NCBI GenBank assembly: GCA_902792515.1
Contig: CADAZX010000027.1
Coordinates: 1-64,000 of the forward strand
Source: an uncultured Ruminococcus sp.
GTDB lineage: Bacteria; Bacillota; Clostridia; UBA1212
Length of the DNA stretch: 64,000 bases
Direction of reading: 5' to 3'
Shown here: positions 9,091 through 16,916 of the stretch, one piece after another
Numbering within the stretch: position 1 is the first letter of the stretch
Layout of the letters: each line of letters starts with the position of its first letter
Made by a program: the position numbers and the translations under genes
The notes under the pieces: model-generated
The model's database searches: none
What the model saw: the letters and a program-made list of their open reading frames with translations, nothing else
What the model was told of the DNA's origin: nothing

Positions 9091-9238
9091 CGGCAGGGCG
9101 GACGTGGACGTGCTTGGAATGCTGCTCGGAATGCAGCCGTGCGGGACGTTTTTGAGACTCGCCGCGGGATTCGATTCGAATTGGTTTTCGGGAAAACGCC
9201 CGGGGGAGCGAAAACAGCGAAAACGAAGAGAATTGTTA

Positions 9239-9267
9239 TTGCGGACGGTTCGCAAATAGGTTATAAT
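9239..9267 (+). promoter_or_regulatory. promoter of structured RNA copy B
   Basis: TATAAT at 9262-9267 with TTGCGG 17 bp upstream (9239-9244). Predicted start near 9274. A small hairpin (GCGTCC paired with GGACGC, about 9274-9292) would form at the 5' end before the conserved RNA fold begins at 9306. Confidence 0.6.
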
Positions 9268-9305
9268 ATGATGGCGTCCTGTGGCGGGACGCGAAAATAA
9301 TAGAA

Positions 9306-9510
9306 ACGTCGATTAAATAGCTATTTTTTCGAGCGCGACTCCGAAGCTGTATGAAGATACTGCGAGAGGGGAGCTCTCGAAAAGCAAGCGGCAGCAAATC
9401 GGTGGTCATAAGACACCTTACGAGCCTAAAGAACAGTAGCAATTAACGAACTACGTTCAAGTATGTGCAGTCAGATATATGCCGCTTGCGAAAAGAGCAT
9501 TTAATCGCGT
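9306..9510 (+). ncRNA. structured RNA copy B (complete, about 205 nt)
   Basis: A non-coding RNA defined by its fold and by two partial relatives in the window. The terminal helix pairs GATTAAAT (9311-9318) plus GCT and TTTT..CG with the complementary 9489-9506. A second long-range helix pairs GCAAGCGGCA (9384-9393) exactly with TGCCGCTTGC (9480-9489), abutting the first. Local hairpins are GTAT/ATAC (9349-9360), CGAGAG/CTCTCG (9363-9379) and GGT-GTC/GAC-ACC (9401-9417). Copy C keeps AAAGCAAGCGG, GACACC and ACGARCCT, and its hairpin before AAAGCAAGCGG has a different but still paired sequence, which is covariation. A sigma-A promoter lies just upstream. It is not a tmRNA, RNase P or SRP RNA by motif. 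raiA-type or 6S-type families are untested possibilities. Confidence 0.7.
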
Positions 9511-9955
9511 TTCGATAATAGCACGATTTTTGCATTTGTGCCGACAAAATCCCGGTGACGGCAAAGCGCCATGGGGATTTTAAAAGTCCGGCCAGGCTTG
9601 TTGCGGCAGCCCGAAGCTATTAAAACGACGTAGAAGATAAGGGCTCGCGATATGGCCGGATATAACATGGCCTTGCAGTTTCCGGGGAGGGCTTTTTTGG
9701 GAGCGCTTCTCCCGGGAAACCGCGGCGGAGCGGAGTGCGCCATTGTTTGACGGGGCATTTTCGACGCCGCAGACATTTCTGCTGCAGCCCGACTTTTCGC
9801 GGGACAGTTACGGAGACGGTTGAATCTCCGGTTCCGCGGAAGAATTCGCTGCAAAAACTCTTTGCGGGGGCAGAAAATGAGCCGGGCTGTGGGTTCGCGC
9901 AAAGTAGCTGTAATACGGCTGTGCGCGGTCTTTACCGCAAAGGGGGATGCAAAAA
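9511..9955 (+). other. 445-bp non-coding stretch before potA
   Basis: No supported gene. AAAATCCC (9546-9553) pairs with GGGATTTT (about 9574-9582) and may end RNA copy B. A larger hairpin forms at about 9678-9722 (GTTTCC-GGGGAG with CTCCC-GGAAAC) around a T-rich loop. No convincing promoter for the pot operon and no riboswitch consensus was recognised, so the stretch may be a long leader transcribed from copy B's promoter or from an atypical promoter. Confidence 0.4.
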
Positions 9956-11113
9956 ATGGATGAGAGAAATTCTTCTAACGTTGTCGAGCTTCGCAATGTC
10001 ACCGTCAAATTTGACGATGATATTATTCTTGACAATCTGAGCCTTGCCATCAAGGACAAGGAATTCGTCACGCTGCTGGGCCCGTCCGGCTGCGGAAAAA
10101 CGACGACCCTGAGGCTCATTGCCGGGTTCCTTGAACCGAATTCCGGCGAGATTATTTTTGACGGAGTCGACGTCAAAAACGTTCCCGCTCACAAGCGGAA
10201 TGTCAACACTATTTTCCAGCGTTACGCACTTTTTCCGAATTATAACGTTCACGACAACATTGCCTTCGGACTCAAGGTCGCGAAGGTGCCTAAGGATGAG
10301 ATCGAGCGCCGCGTTGCGGAGATGATCGAGCTCGTGAACCTGAAGGGCTTCGAAAAGAGGCCGGTCCAGAAGCTCTCGGGCGGTCAGCAGCAGCGTGTCG
10401 CCATTGCGCGCGCCGCGATCAACAACCCGAAGGTGCTCCTTCTCGACGAGCCTCTCGCCGCGCTTGACGCGAAGCTCAGGAAGGATATGCAGAACGAACT
10501 CAAGGCGATGCAGAGACGTCTCGGCATCACGTTCGTTTTCGTTACCCACGACCAGGAAGAGGCCCTCTCCATGTCGGACACGGTCGTCGTTATGGACGGC
10601 GGCAAGATCCAGCAGATCGGCTCTCCTGTCGACATTTACAATGAACCGAAAAACGCCTTTGTGGCGGATTTTATAGGCGAGTCGAACATTATCGACGGCG
10701 TCATGATCAAGGACAGACTTGTCAAGTTCCACAACAGGAAGCTCGAATGCGTCGACGAAGGCTTCGAGCCGTTCGAGCCGGTGGACGTCGTGATCAGGCC
10801 GGAGGACGTGGACATCGTTCACCCCGATAACGCGCTGATCTGCGGAACGGTCACCTCTGTCACCTTCAAGGGCGTGCACTACGAGATCATTATCGACGTC
10901 GACGGCTTCAAATGGATGGTCCAGACGACAGACGAGAGTTTCGTAGGCGACCGCGTAGGTCTTTACATCGAACCCGACGCGATCCACATTATGAAGAAAT
11001 CCGAATACTCCGGCACAATGGGCGACTACAGCTATTTCAGCGATGAAATGGAGGAAATCAGCAACCCTGACGCGGCAATCGATGCGGAGGACGAAGATGA
11101 AAAAATCGACTAA
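9956..11113 (+). CDS. potA: spermidine/putrescine ABC transporter ATPase PotA
   Basis: ATP-binding subunit of the polyamine importer, cytoplasmic, 385 aa. Walker A GPSGCGKTT near residue 42, signature LSGGQQQRVAIARA, Walker B VLLLDEPLAALDAKL and switch His in VTHDQEEA are all present. A C-terminal TOBE-type regulatory domain (about 240-340, VVIRPEDVDIV) and a short acidic tail follow. The start is taken as ATG 9956 because AGGGGG ends at 9946; the in-frame ATG at 9947 touches that site. It overlaps potB by 17 bp, and all four transporter subunits are in line. Confidence 0.93.
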   Translation: MDERNSSNVVELRNVTVKFDDDIILDNLSLAIKDKEFVTLLGPSGCGKTTTLRLIAGFLEPNSGEIIFDGVDVKNVPAHKRNVNTIFQRYALFPNYNVHDNIAFGLKVAKVPKDEIERRVAEMIELVNLKGFEKRPVQKLSGGQQQRVAIARAAINNPKVLLLDEPLAALDAKLRKDMQNELKAMQRRLGITFVFVTHDQEEALSMSDTVVVMDGGKIQQIGSPVDIYNEPKNAFVADFIGESNIIDGVMIKDRLVKFHNRKLECVDEGFEPFEPVDVVIRPEDVDIVHPDNALICGTVTSVTFKGVHYEIIIDVDGFKWMVQTTDESFVGDRVGLYIEPDAIHIMKKSEYSGTMGDYSYFSDEMEEISNPDAAIDAEDEDEKID

Positions 11114-11918
11114 CGCTCTCCTTAACGCGCCTTACGCCGTCTGGTCGGCAATTTTCGTTGTCGTGCCGCTGTTCATCGTCGTCGTCTACGCGTTCACCGA
11201 CGCGGAAGGCCATTTCAGCTTCGACAGCATTTTAGCCCTCAAGGACTACGGGCACAACTTCCTTATATCGCTTCTCTACTCGCTTGTCGCCACGGTGATC
11301 ACGCTTATCATCGCGTATCCCTTCGCGTACGCGCTCAGCAAGACGAACGAAAAAACGCAGCGCATCCAGATGATGCTCGTCATGCTCCCGATGTGGATGA
11401 ACCTCCTCATCAGGACCTACTCCTGGATGAACATCCTCGACCGGAACGGCATCATCAACCAGCTTCTGATGACGCTCGGCTTAAAGCCCGCGACCTTCCT
11501 GGGCACGCCCGGTGCGGTCATTTTCGGTATGGTCTACAACTACCTGCCGTACATGATTTTGCCTATTTATACGGTAATGGCGAAAATGGACAACTCCCTC
11601 GTGGAGGCCGCCCGCGACCTCGGTTGCAACGGCTTTAACGTCTGGAGGCGCCTGATCCTGCCCCTCAGCATGCCCGGCGTCATCTCGGGAATCACAATGG
11701 TCTTCGTACCGTCGGTCAGCACTTTCTATATCTCGCAAAAACTCGGCAACGGCAAGATCATGCTCATAGGCGACACCATTGAACGCCAGATGCAGACTCT
11801 CAACAACTACAACCTCGGCGCGGCTCTCTCGCTGGTGCTGATGGTCCTGATCCTCGTGAGCATGTTCATCATGAACCGCTTCGCCGACAACTCGGGAGAG
11901 GGGGGACTTGTGGCATGA
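11097..11918 (+). CDS. potB: spermidine/putrescine ABC transporter permease PotB
   Basis: First membrane subunit, 273 aa. The start is ATG 11097 with GCGGAGG six bases upstream, inside the end of potA. It has six predicted membrane segments beginning with WSAIFVVVPLFIVVVYAF. The ATPase-coupling EAA loop EAARDLGCNGFNVWRRLILP is near residue 167, and the MWMNLLIRTYSW segment is typical of PotB. It overlaps potC by 4 bp (ATGA), showing translational coupling. Confidence 0.93.
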   Translation: MKKSTNALLNAPYAVWSAIFVVVPLFIVVVYAFTDAEGHFSFDSILALKDYGHNFLISLLYSLVATVITLIIAYPFAYALSKTNEKTQRIQMMLVMLPMWMNLLIRTYSWMNILDRNGIINQLLMTLGLKPATFLGTPGAVIFGMVYNYLPYMILPIYTVMAKMDNSLVEAARDLGCNGFNVWRRLILPLSMPGVISGITMVFVPSVSTFYISQKLGNGKIMLIGDTIERQMQTLNNYNLGAALSLVLMVLILVSMFIMNRFADNSGEGGLVA

Positions 11919-12718
11919 AAACGTTCAACAAAATCGTCATGGCGCTCGTCTACGCCTTCCTCTACGCGCCCCTGCTCTTAATGGTGTTTTTCTCCTTTAA
12001 CTCGGCAAAATCAACGTCCGTGTTCGAGGGCTTTTCCTTCAAGTGGTACGGTGAACTGTTCTCGAGCAGCGACACTCTCGAGGCATTGCGCAACACCTTG
12101 ATTCTGGCTGTGGCCTCCGCGCTGATCGCGACGGTCCTCGGAACGATTGCGGCGATGGGCATTTTCCGTGTCCGCAGCAAGTTCTTCAAGCAGACCATGC
12201 TCACCGTCACCAACATCCCGATGATGAACCCCGACATCGTCACCGGCGTCTCACTGATGCTTTTGTTCGTGTTCGTCGGCCGTCTTCTCGGCGCTTCCGA
12301 GTATCTCAATTTCTGGACGCTTCTCATCGCGCACGTCACGTTCAACCTGCCGTACGTGATCCTGAACGTTCTACCCAAGCTCAACCAGACGGACAGAAGC
12401 CTTTTCGAGGCGGCGCAGGACCTTGGCGCACCCCCTGCAAAAGCGTTTTCAATGGTCGTAATGCCCCAGATCATACCGGGAATCATCTCCGGCGCGATAA
12501 TGGCATTCACGCTGTCGCTTGACGACTTCGTAATCAGTTACTACACGTCTTCGGGCTTCCAGACGCTGCCTTTGAAGATCTACTCGATGACGAAAAAGAT
12601 CGTCAAACCGGACATGTACGCGCTGTCGAGCATCATGTTCGTGGCGGTCCTCGCTCTGCTGCTCATCTCGAATATTTTCCAGATGAGGACGGAAAAAAAG
12701 CAGGCGAAGGCAAAATAA
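11915..12718 (+). CDS. potC: spermidine/putrescine ABC transporter permease PotC
   Basis: Second membrane subunit, 267 aa, starting in the ATGA overlap with potB. It has six membrane segments, the EAA loop EAAQDLGAPPAKAFSMVVMP and the family segment AFTLSLDDFVISYY. The C-terminus is lysine-rich. No terminator follows; instead a 480-bp repeat array separates it from potD, which is the expected next gene. Confidence 0.93.
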   Translation: MKTFNKIVMALVYAFLYAPLLLMVFFSFNSAKSTSVFEGFSFKWYGELFSSSDTLEALRNTLILAVASALIATVLGTIAAMGIFRVRSKFFKQTMLTVTNIPMMNPDIVTGVSLMLLFVFVGRLLGASEYLNFWTLLIAHVTFNLPYVILNVLPKLNQTDRSLFEAAQDLGAPPAKAFSMVVMPQIIPGIISGAIMAFTLSLDDFVISYYTSSGFQTLPLKIYSMTKKIVKPDMYALSSIMFVAVLALLLISNIFQMRTEKKQAKAK

Positions 12719-12740
12719 AAATTTGTTTTTACGCCGGGCT

Positions 12741-13217
12741 TGGGGATTTTCCAAAGTAACGGTGGATTTCCCGCACTAATGGTGGATTTTCCGCACTAAT
12801 GGTGGATTTTCCGCACTCACGATGGATTTTCCGCGCAGGGTGTGGATTTTCCAAACTAACTGTGGATTTTCCGCACTCACAACGCCGGAGAATCCACAAG
12901 CGGTGGATTTTCCAAACCCGCAACGCCGGAGAATCCACAACCGGTGGATTTTCCAACCCGGAATGCCGGAGAAACCACAAACGGTGGATTTTCCAACCCG
13001 GATCGCCGGAGAATCCGCAAACGGTGGATTTTCCAACCCGCAACGCCGGAGAATCCACAACCGGTGGATTTTCCAACCCGGAACGCCGGAGAATCCACAA
13101 CCGGTGGATTTTCCAACCCGCAACGCCGGAGAATCCACAAGCGGTGGATTTTCCAACCCGGAATGCCGGAGAATCCACAACCGGTGGATTTTCCGAGTAC
13201 GTGGTGGATTTTCCGAA
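12741..13217 (+). repeat. 20/40-bp palindromic array between potC and potD
   Basis: Seven direct 20-bp units (12741-12880) of the form NGTGGATTTTCC plus 8-9 bp are followed by eight forward units (12901, 12941, 12981, 13021, 13061, 13101, 13141, 13181) alternating with inverted ones (GGAGAATCCAC). The second part therefore has a strict 40-bp period and each 40-mer can fold into a hairpin. A last forward half-unit lies near 13201. The middle of each unit varies between a few forms (AACCCGCAACGCC or AACCCGGAATGCC). The array is in phase over 440 bp with no insertions. Open frames crossing it are by-products of the repeat. Related arrays occur at 32710 and 43759. Confidence 0.9.
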
Positions 13218-13226
13218 ACACGCCGG

Positions 13227-13286
13227 ATATTTCCCGGAAAACCGAGGTTTATTTCCCGGAAATGCGGATTGTATTTTCCGGAAATA
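13227..13286. repeat. three ATTTCCCGGAAAT-type palindromes upstream of potD
   Basis: ATATTTCCCGGAAA at 13227-13240, ATTTCCCGGAAAT at 13251-13263 and TATTTTCCGGAAATAT at about 13272-13286, clustered between the 20/40-bp array and the potD ribosome-binding site. Confidence 0.7.
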
Positions 13287-13367
13287 TGACCGGCATTTCA
13301 ACCAACAGACTTCGCGGCGGGAACTGTTTCCGCCGTTATAACATTATTAATCCAACGGAGAGAAAAA

Positions 13368-14474
13368 ATGAAAAGAATTGTAAGCTTGATTGTTGCCTGC
13401 GCGCTTATTTTTGCGATTGCGGCGTTTCCGGTTTCCTGTAGCAGGAACGACACTGTTGAGAACCTCGAAGGCGATTATACCGGTCTTGAAGGCACAACCC
13501 TCTATGTTATGAACTGGGGCGAGTACATTTCCGACGGTTCTGAGGGCTCTCTCGACGTTATAAAAGCTTTTGAAAAAGCGACAGGCATAAAGGTCACCTA
13601 CGACGACACCACGCCGAGCAACGAGGCCATGTACGCCAAATTAAAGAGCGGCGCGATTTCCGTAGACGTAGTGGTTCCTTCTGACTATATGATTCAGAGA
13701 ATGATCAAGGAGGAAATGCTACAGAAGGTCGACACGTCGAAGATTCCTAACTACAAATATATTATGGACGAGTACAAGGGCCTTTATTTTGACCCGCAGA
13801 ACGAGTACTCCGTTCCCTACAACGTAGGCATGGTCGGCATTATATATAACAAGACTATGGTCGAAGGTACGCCCGACAGCTGGAGCATCCTCTGGGACGA
13901 GACTTACAAGAATAACATACTCTCCTTCGGAAACCCGAGAGACGCGTTTTCGACAGCTCAGTTCCTGCTCGGTCAGGACGTGAATAACACCGACAAGGCT
14001 CTTTGGGACGCGGCCGCGCAAAAGCTTATGGAGCAGAAGCCGATTATTCAGGCCAGAGTCATGGACGAGGTTTTCAATAAAATGGAAGGCGGCAACGCGG
14101 CGGTCGCGCCTTACTACGCGGGCGACTATCTTCTCATGAAGAGCATTAACGACGACCTCGAGTTCTTCTACCCGAAGGAGGGAACCAACATTTTCGTCGA
14201 CTCCATGTGCATTCCGAAGTCAGCCAAGAACATTGAAGCCGCGCACATGTTCATCAACTTTATGCTTGAACAGGAAGTCGCGCTCCAGAACGCGGAGTAC
14301 CTCTGCTACGCTTCGCCCCACAGCGGCGTTGTAAACAACCCTGACTATTCTTTCAAGGGCAACGAGATTCTTTATCCGGACGATGCGCACAAACCGAAAA
14401 CCCAGTACTTCTACGACCTTGATCCCGAGATCAGATCCTACTACGAAAAGCTCTGGGAGGAGATCGTAAAATGA
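13368..14474 (+). CDS. potD: spermidine/putrescine-binding lipoprotein PotD
   Basis: Extracellular substrate-binding subunit, 368 aa, anchored by a lipobox ending PVSC (Cys24). The family pattern is clear: LYVMNWGEYI near the mature N-terminus, VTYDDTTPSNEAMYAKL, DVVVPSDYMI, and VPYNVGMVGIIYNK. Trp/Asp/Tyr residues in these blocks form the polyamine site in known PotD proteins. GGAGAG precedes the ATG at good spacing. It is separated from potC by the hairpin array, which may raise its level relative to the permeases. Its stop codon overlaps the next start by 4 bp. Confidence 0.93.
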   Translation: MKRIVSLIVACALIFAIAAFPVSCSRNDTVENLEGDYTGLEGTTLYVMNWGEYISDGSEGSLDVIKAFEKATGIKVTYDDTTPSNEAMYAKLKSGAISVDVVVPSDYMIQRMIKEEMLQKVDTSKIPNYKYIMDEYKGLYFDPQNEYSVPYNVGMVGIIYNKTMVEGTPDSWSILWDETYKNNILSFGNPRDAFSTAQFLLGQDVNNTDKALWDAAAQKLMEQKPIIQARVMDEVFNKMEGGNAAVAPYYAGDYLLMKSINDDLEFFYPKEGTNIFVDSMCIPKSAKNIEAAHMFINFMLEQEVALQNAEYLCYASPHSGVVNNPDYSFKGNEILYPDDAHKPKTQYFYDLDPEIRSYYEKLWEEIVK

Positions 14475-14728
14475 CGCGCGGGTTTTATCTTGCCGAAAAC
14501 GCGGGCGAAGAGGGAACTGTGACCGGCGGCGACACGGGAACGACCGGAACTACCGGAACGCTTCTCGGAACCGCTGCGGAACCGACTCCGGAGCCTTCGC
14601 GCGCGCCGGCAAGGGCGTTCAACATAAAACCGTTTATTATCGTGGGCGTGATTTTAGGTGTCGTGCTCGCGGTGGTTCTCGCGATAACTAAAGCAAATAA
14701 AAAATTCGGCAAAGGCTTCGACGACTGA
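14471..14728 (+). CDS. small single-pass membrane protein coupled to potD
   Basis: 85 aa, starting in an ATGA overlap with potD. Residues 1-50 are Gly/Thr/Pro/Glu-rich (GGDTGTTGTTGT), residues about 53-76 form one very hydrophobic Ile/Val/Leu segment, and the end is lysine-rich (TKANKKFGKGF). Charge distribution predicts N-terminus outside and C-terminus inside, without a cleavable signal. No family is recognised. Its position suggests a partner of the polyamine transporter, for example a docking or stabilising subunit for PotD. Confidence 0.7.
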   Translation: MTRGFYLAENAGEEGTVTGGDTGTTGTTGTLLGTAAEPTPEPSRAPARAFNIKPFIIVGVILGVVLAVVLAITKANKKFGKGFDD

Positions 14729-14808
14729 CGGTCGACGAATACCGTGTACCGGCGGGAATTATTTGCGCGCGAACTACGGGAACCGGGTTTTTAATTAAGG
14801 AAATATCG

Positions 14809-15735
14809 ATGGAAAGCAACGGAAACGCAAAAGATCTCAACACTCACGGCGAACAGCAGGATCCGGGAATTCTGCTGAGGCTTTTTTGGGTGCTTGAAGC
14901 TGTTTTCGTTGCTTTTTCTTTTCCGCTGCTCGCGTTTGTTTTTAACGCGATAGCGAACGCCGGCGCGTTGAGGGGGCTTGGCTCTTCGGAAAAGCGCCTT
15001 ATAGTGAGCGCGATTTGGCTTGTTCTGGCGGCGGCAATCGTTTTGATACTGAGGCAGAAACCGCTTTATGACCTGAGAATTCTTCACGTAAGGAGAAAAT
15101 CGCAGGCCGTGCTGCTGCCTTTGAACTGCATTCTTGGCTTTTTGATCGGGGTCAGTCTTAACCGCGCGGTAACCGTTCTTGTAAAGGTGCTGCCGCTGCC
15201 CGAGGCGTGGGTGCAGGGTAATTCGGAGAGCGTCGCGTCTGCCTCGGAGGGAAACCCGGTCGCGTCGCTGATAGCGCTTTGTATTGTCGCGCCTGTTATA
15301 GAGGAGCTTGCGTTCAGGGGGAAGGCGTTCCGCTACCTTGAGAAGGCTTTCACGCGCGGTACTGTTGAAAACGGTAAGCCGTCGCGCGCAGGCGTGATCG
15401 TGCCGGCGGCGCTTGTTACCGCGTTTCTTTTCGCCTTCGCGCACGACAATATTCTTCAAAGCATATACGCGTTCGTGTGCGGGCTTGTTTTTGTGTGGAT
15501 CGCCGAGACGGCGGGCTCAATCGTCGCGAGTACTTTCGCGCATGTGGGCTTTAACCTGGCGAACCTGATTTTTTACACGTTTTTTGCGGCAAAGGAGACG
15601 GAACTGACTGTGAACATAGTCTGTTTTGTTTTGCTGGCGGTGTGCGCCGTGTGTGTGTTTATTACGGGAAGGATGCTGCGAGGCGGCGGCGAAGAGGCTG
15701 AAAATGAGCCGCCGAGCATTTATATAAATAAATGA
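14809..15735 (+). CDS. CPBP-family intramembrane glutamic protease
   Basis: 308 aa, polytopic. The CPBP (CAAX protease and bacteriocin-processing) motifs are complete: EELAFRGKAFR with Glu165-Glu166 and Arg, FAFAHDN with His near 211, and HVGFNLAN with His near 245. These are the predicted catalytic and metal-independent glutamate-protease residues. It has about eight hydrophobic segments. AAGGAA precedes the ATG. Roles in this family range from bacteriocin immunity to membrane-protein processing and cannot be chosen here. Confidence 0.87.
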   Translation: MESNGNAKDLNTHGEQQDPGILLRLFWVLEAVFVAFSFPLLAFVFNAIANAGALRGLGSSEKRLIVSAIWLVLAAAIVLILRQKPLYDLRILHVRRKSQAVLLPLNCILGFLIGVSLNRAVTVLVKVLPLPEAWVQGNSESVASASEGNPVASLIALCIVAPVIEELAFRGKAFRYLEKAFTRGTVENGKPSRAGVIVPAALVTAFLFAFAHDNILQSIYAFVCGLVFVWIAETAGSIVASTFAHVGFNLANLIFYTFFAAKETELTVNIVCFVLLAVCAVCVFITGRMLRGGGEEAENEPPSIYINK

Positions 15736-15786
15736 TGCGAGGGACCGCGCATGCGGGCGGGATCTTGTCAAAAACTGAGGGGCTTT

Positions 15787-16581
15787 ATGAGAATTCTTTT
15801 TGTGGGCGACGTTTTCGGAGAGGCGGGAAGAGACGCGCTTTTCCACGGCCTGTACAAAATCAAAAAAAGAGAGAAAATCGATTTTTGCGTCGTTAACGGC
15901 GAGAACAGCGCCAAAAACGGTCGCGGGATGTCGGGCAGAGACGCGCGCGACATTTTCGAGTCAGGCGCGGACGTTATAACTATGGGCAACCACGTGTGGG
16001 GCTGTCCGGAATTTGAGGAGTACGCCGACAGACTTTCCGTGCTCCGTCCCGGAAACCTTGGCAAAAACCGCCCGGGAAGAGGATTTATGCGCGTGGACGT
16101 TGCGGGAACCCCTTTAGGCGTCATAAACATAGAAGGGCGCGCGTTTATCGACCCGCCCGGAGACAGTCCGTTCGAGTTTGCGGAGGCAGCCGTTGAGGCA
16201 CTGAGAGGCGCGGGCGTGCGCGTGATACTTGTCGATATTCACGCGGAGGCAACTTCGGAAAAGAAAATTTTGGCGATGTTCCTTGACGGCCGCGTAAGCG
16301 CGGTTGTGGGCACGCACACGCACGTTCAGACGGCGGACGAGTGCGTTCTCGACGGAGGAACGGCTTTTATTACAGACGTGGGAATGACGGGTATTTCGCG
16401 CGAGAGCGTTCTTGGAATGGGGTTCAAGGGCGTTTACGAGAGATACGCGCTTGGCAGGCAGGCGAGGTTCGAGCCGCTCAAAGCCGGAACGCCGGAAATT
16501 GACGCGGTCGTGATCGACGTCGACGAAGTTACAGGGAAGGCGCTGACAATAAAGCGCATAAAAGAGACCGTAACAGAATAA
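15787..16581 (+). CDS. ymdB: YmdB-type metallophosphoesterase / cyclic-nucleotide phosphodiesterase
   Basis: 264 aa from ATG 15787, preceded by GAGGGG; this equals the usual length of Bacillus YmdB. Metal-binding blocks are present: GDVFGEAGRDAL at the N-terminus, VNGENSAKNGRGMS, ITMGNHVWG and VGTHTHVQTADE. TIGR00282-type proteins hydrolyse 2',3'-cyclic nucleotides and in B. subtilis influence biofilm and motility decisions. The next gene is spoVS, an arrangement also known from Bacillus. Confidence 0.93.
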   Translation: MRILFVGDVFGEAGRDALFHGLYKIKKREKIDFCVVNGENSAKNGRGMSGRDARDIFESGADVITMGNHVWGCPEFEEYADRLSVLRPGNLGKNRPGRGFMRVDVAGTPLGVINIEGRAFIDPPGDSPFEFAEAAVEALRGAGVRVILVDIHAEATSEKKILAMFLDGRVSAVVGTHTHVQTADECVLDGGTAFITDVGMTGISRESVLGMGFKGVYERYALGRQARFEPLKAGTPEIDAVVIDVDEVTGKALTIKRIKETVTE

Positions 16582-16916
16582 AAGGACGGCGGGGAAACTT
16601 CGGACTTTTTGCCGAATCGCAAAAATTTGCAAGTTTCTGCGACAAATTTAACGACTTTTCGGCCGTTTTCGCCGGAAACGGCGGTGTTTGGCAGGAATCC
16701 CACAGCCGGAACATAATACCAAAAATGTTCAAGGGGCGGTGGGTTTCTTGTGGAAAATCCACCGCTTTTCGGGAAATATTTTCGCTGTGGACAAGCTGGC
16801 GGAAATCGTTTAGAATGCCCTCGGACGCACAGAAACGCCTTTCCGGCAGGGCGTTGAACCGCGGATGAAACGCGGCCGGAAACGGGGCGGAATGCGTTCG
16901 GGAGGGGGCATCATTT
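16582..16916. other. 335-bp gap between ymdB and spoVS
   Basis: It holds the spoVS promoter, a single inverted copy of the array half-unit (GGAAAATCCACC, about 16752-16763, preceded by TTGT) and a degenerate GGGAAATATTTTCGC word. No gene is supported. Confidence 0.5.
16788..16816 (+). promoter_or_regulatory. promoter of spoVS
   Basis: TGGACA (16788-16793) and TAGAAT (16811-16816) with a 17-bp spacer. It reads as sigma-A; I did not find a sigma-H element, although spoVS is sigma-H-dependent in Bacillus. Confidence 0.6.

Noticed and set aside
9043-9300. 85-codon plus-strand frame upstream of RNA copy B
   Set aside because: Low-complexity Arg/Gly product, overlaps two promoters and has no ribosome-binding site.
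9306-9510. tmRNA, SRP RNA or tRNA-like identity for the structured RNA
   Set aside because: No CCA-type acceptor end with TTCGA arm, no SRP GGAAGGNAGCA loop, and no tRNA D/T loops.
9511-9955. T-box or riboswitch controlling potA
   Set aside because: No T-box motif and no recognised aptamer consensus; only generic hairpins are visible.
12741-13217. CRISPR array
   Set aside because: Units abut at 20 or 40 bp without unique spacers, the between-core bases are of only a few types, and no cas gene is present.
12729-13341. Several open frames of 114-190 codons on both strands with repeated ENPPVVDSP- or RRIHNRWIFQP-like peptides
   Set aside because: They are translations of the 20/40-bp repeats; 40 bp is not a multiple of three, so three frames cycle and all stay open. 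No ribosome-binding site, no domain, and all frames look alike.
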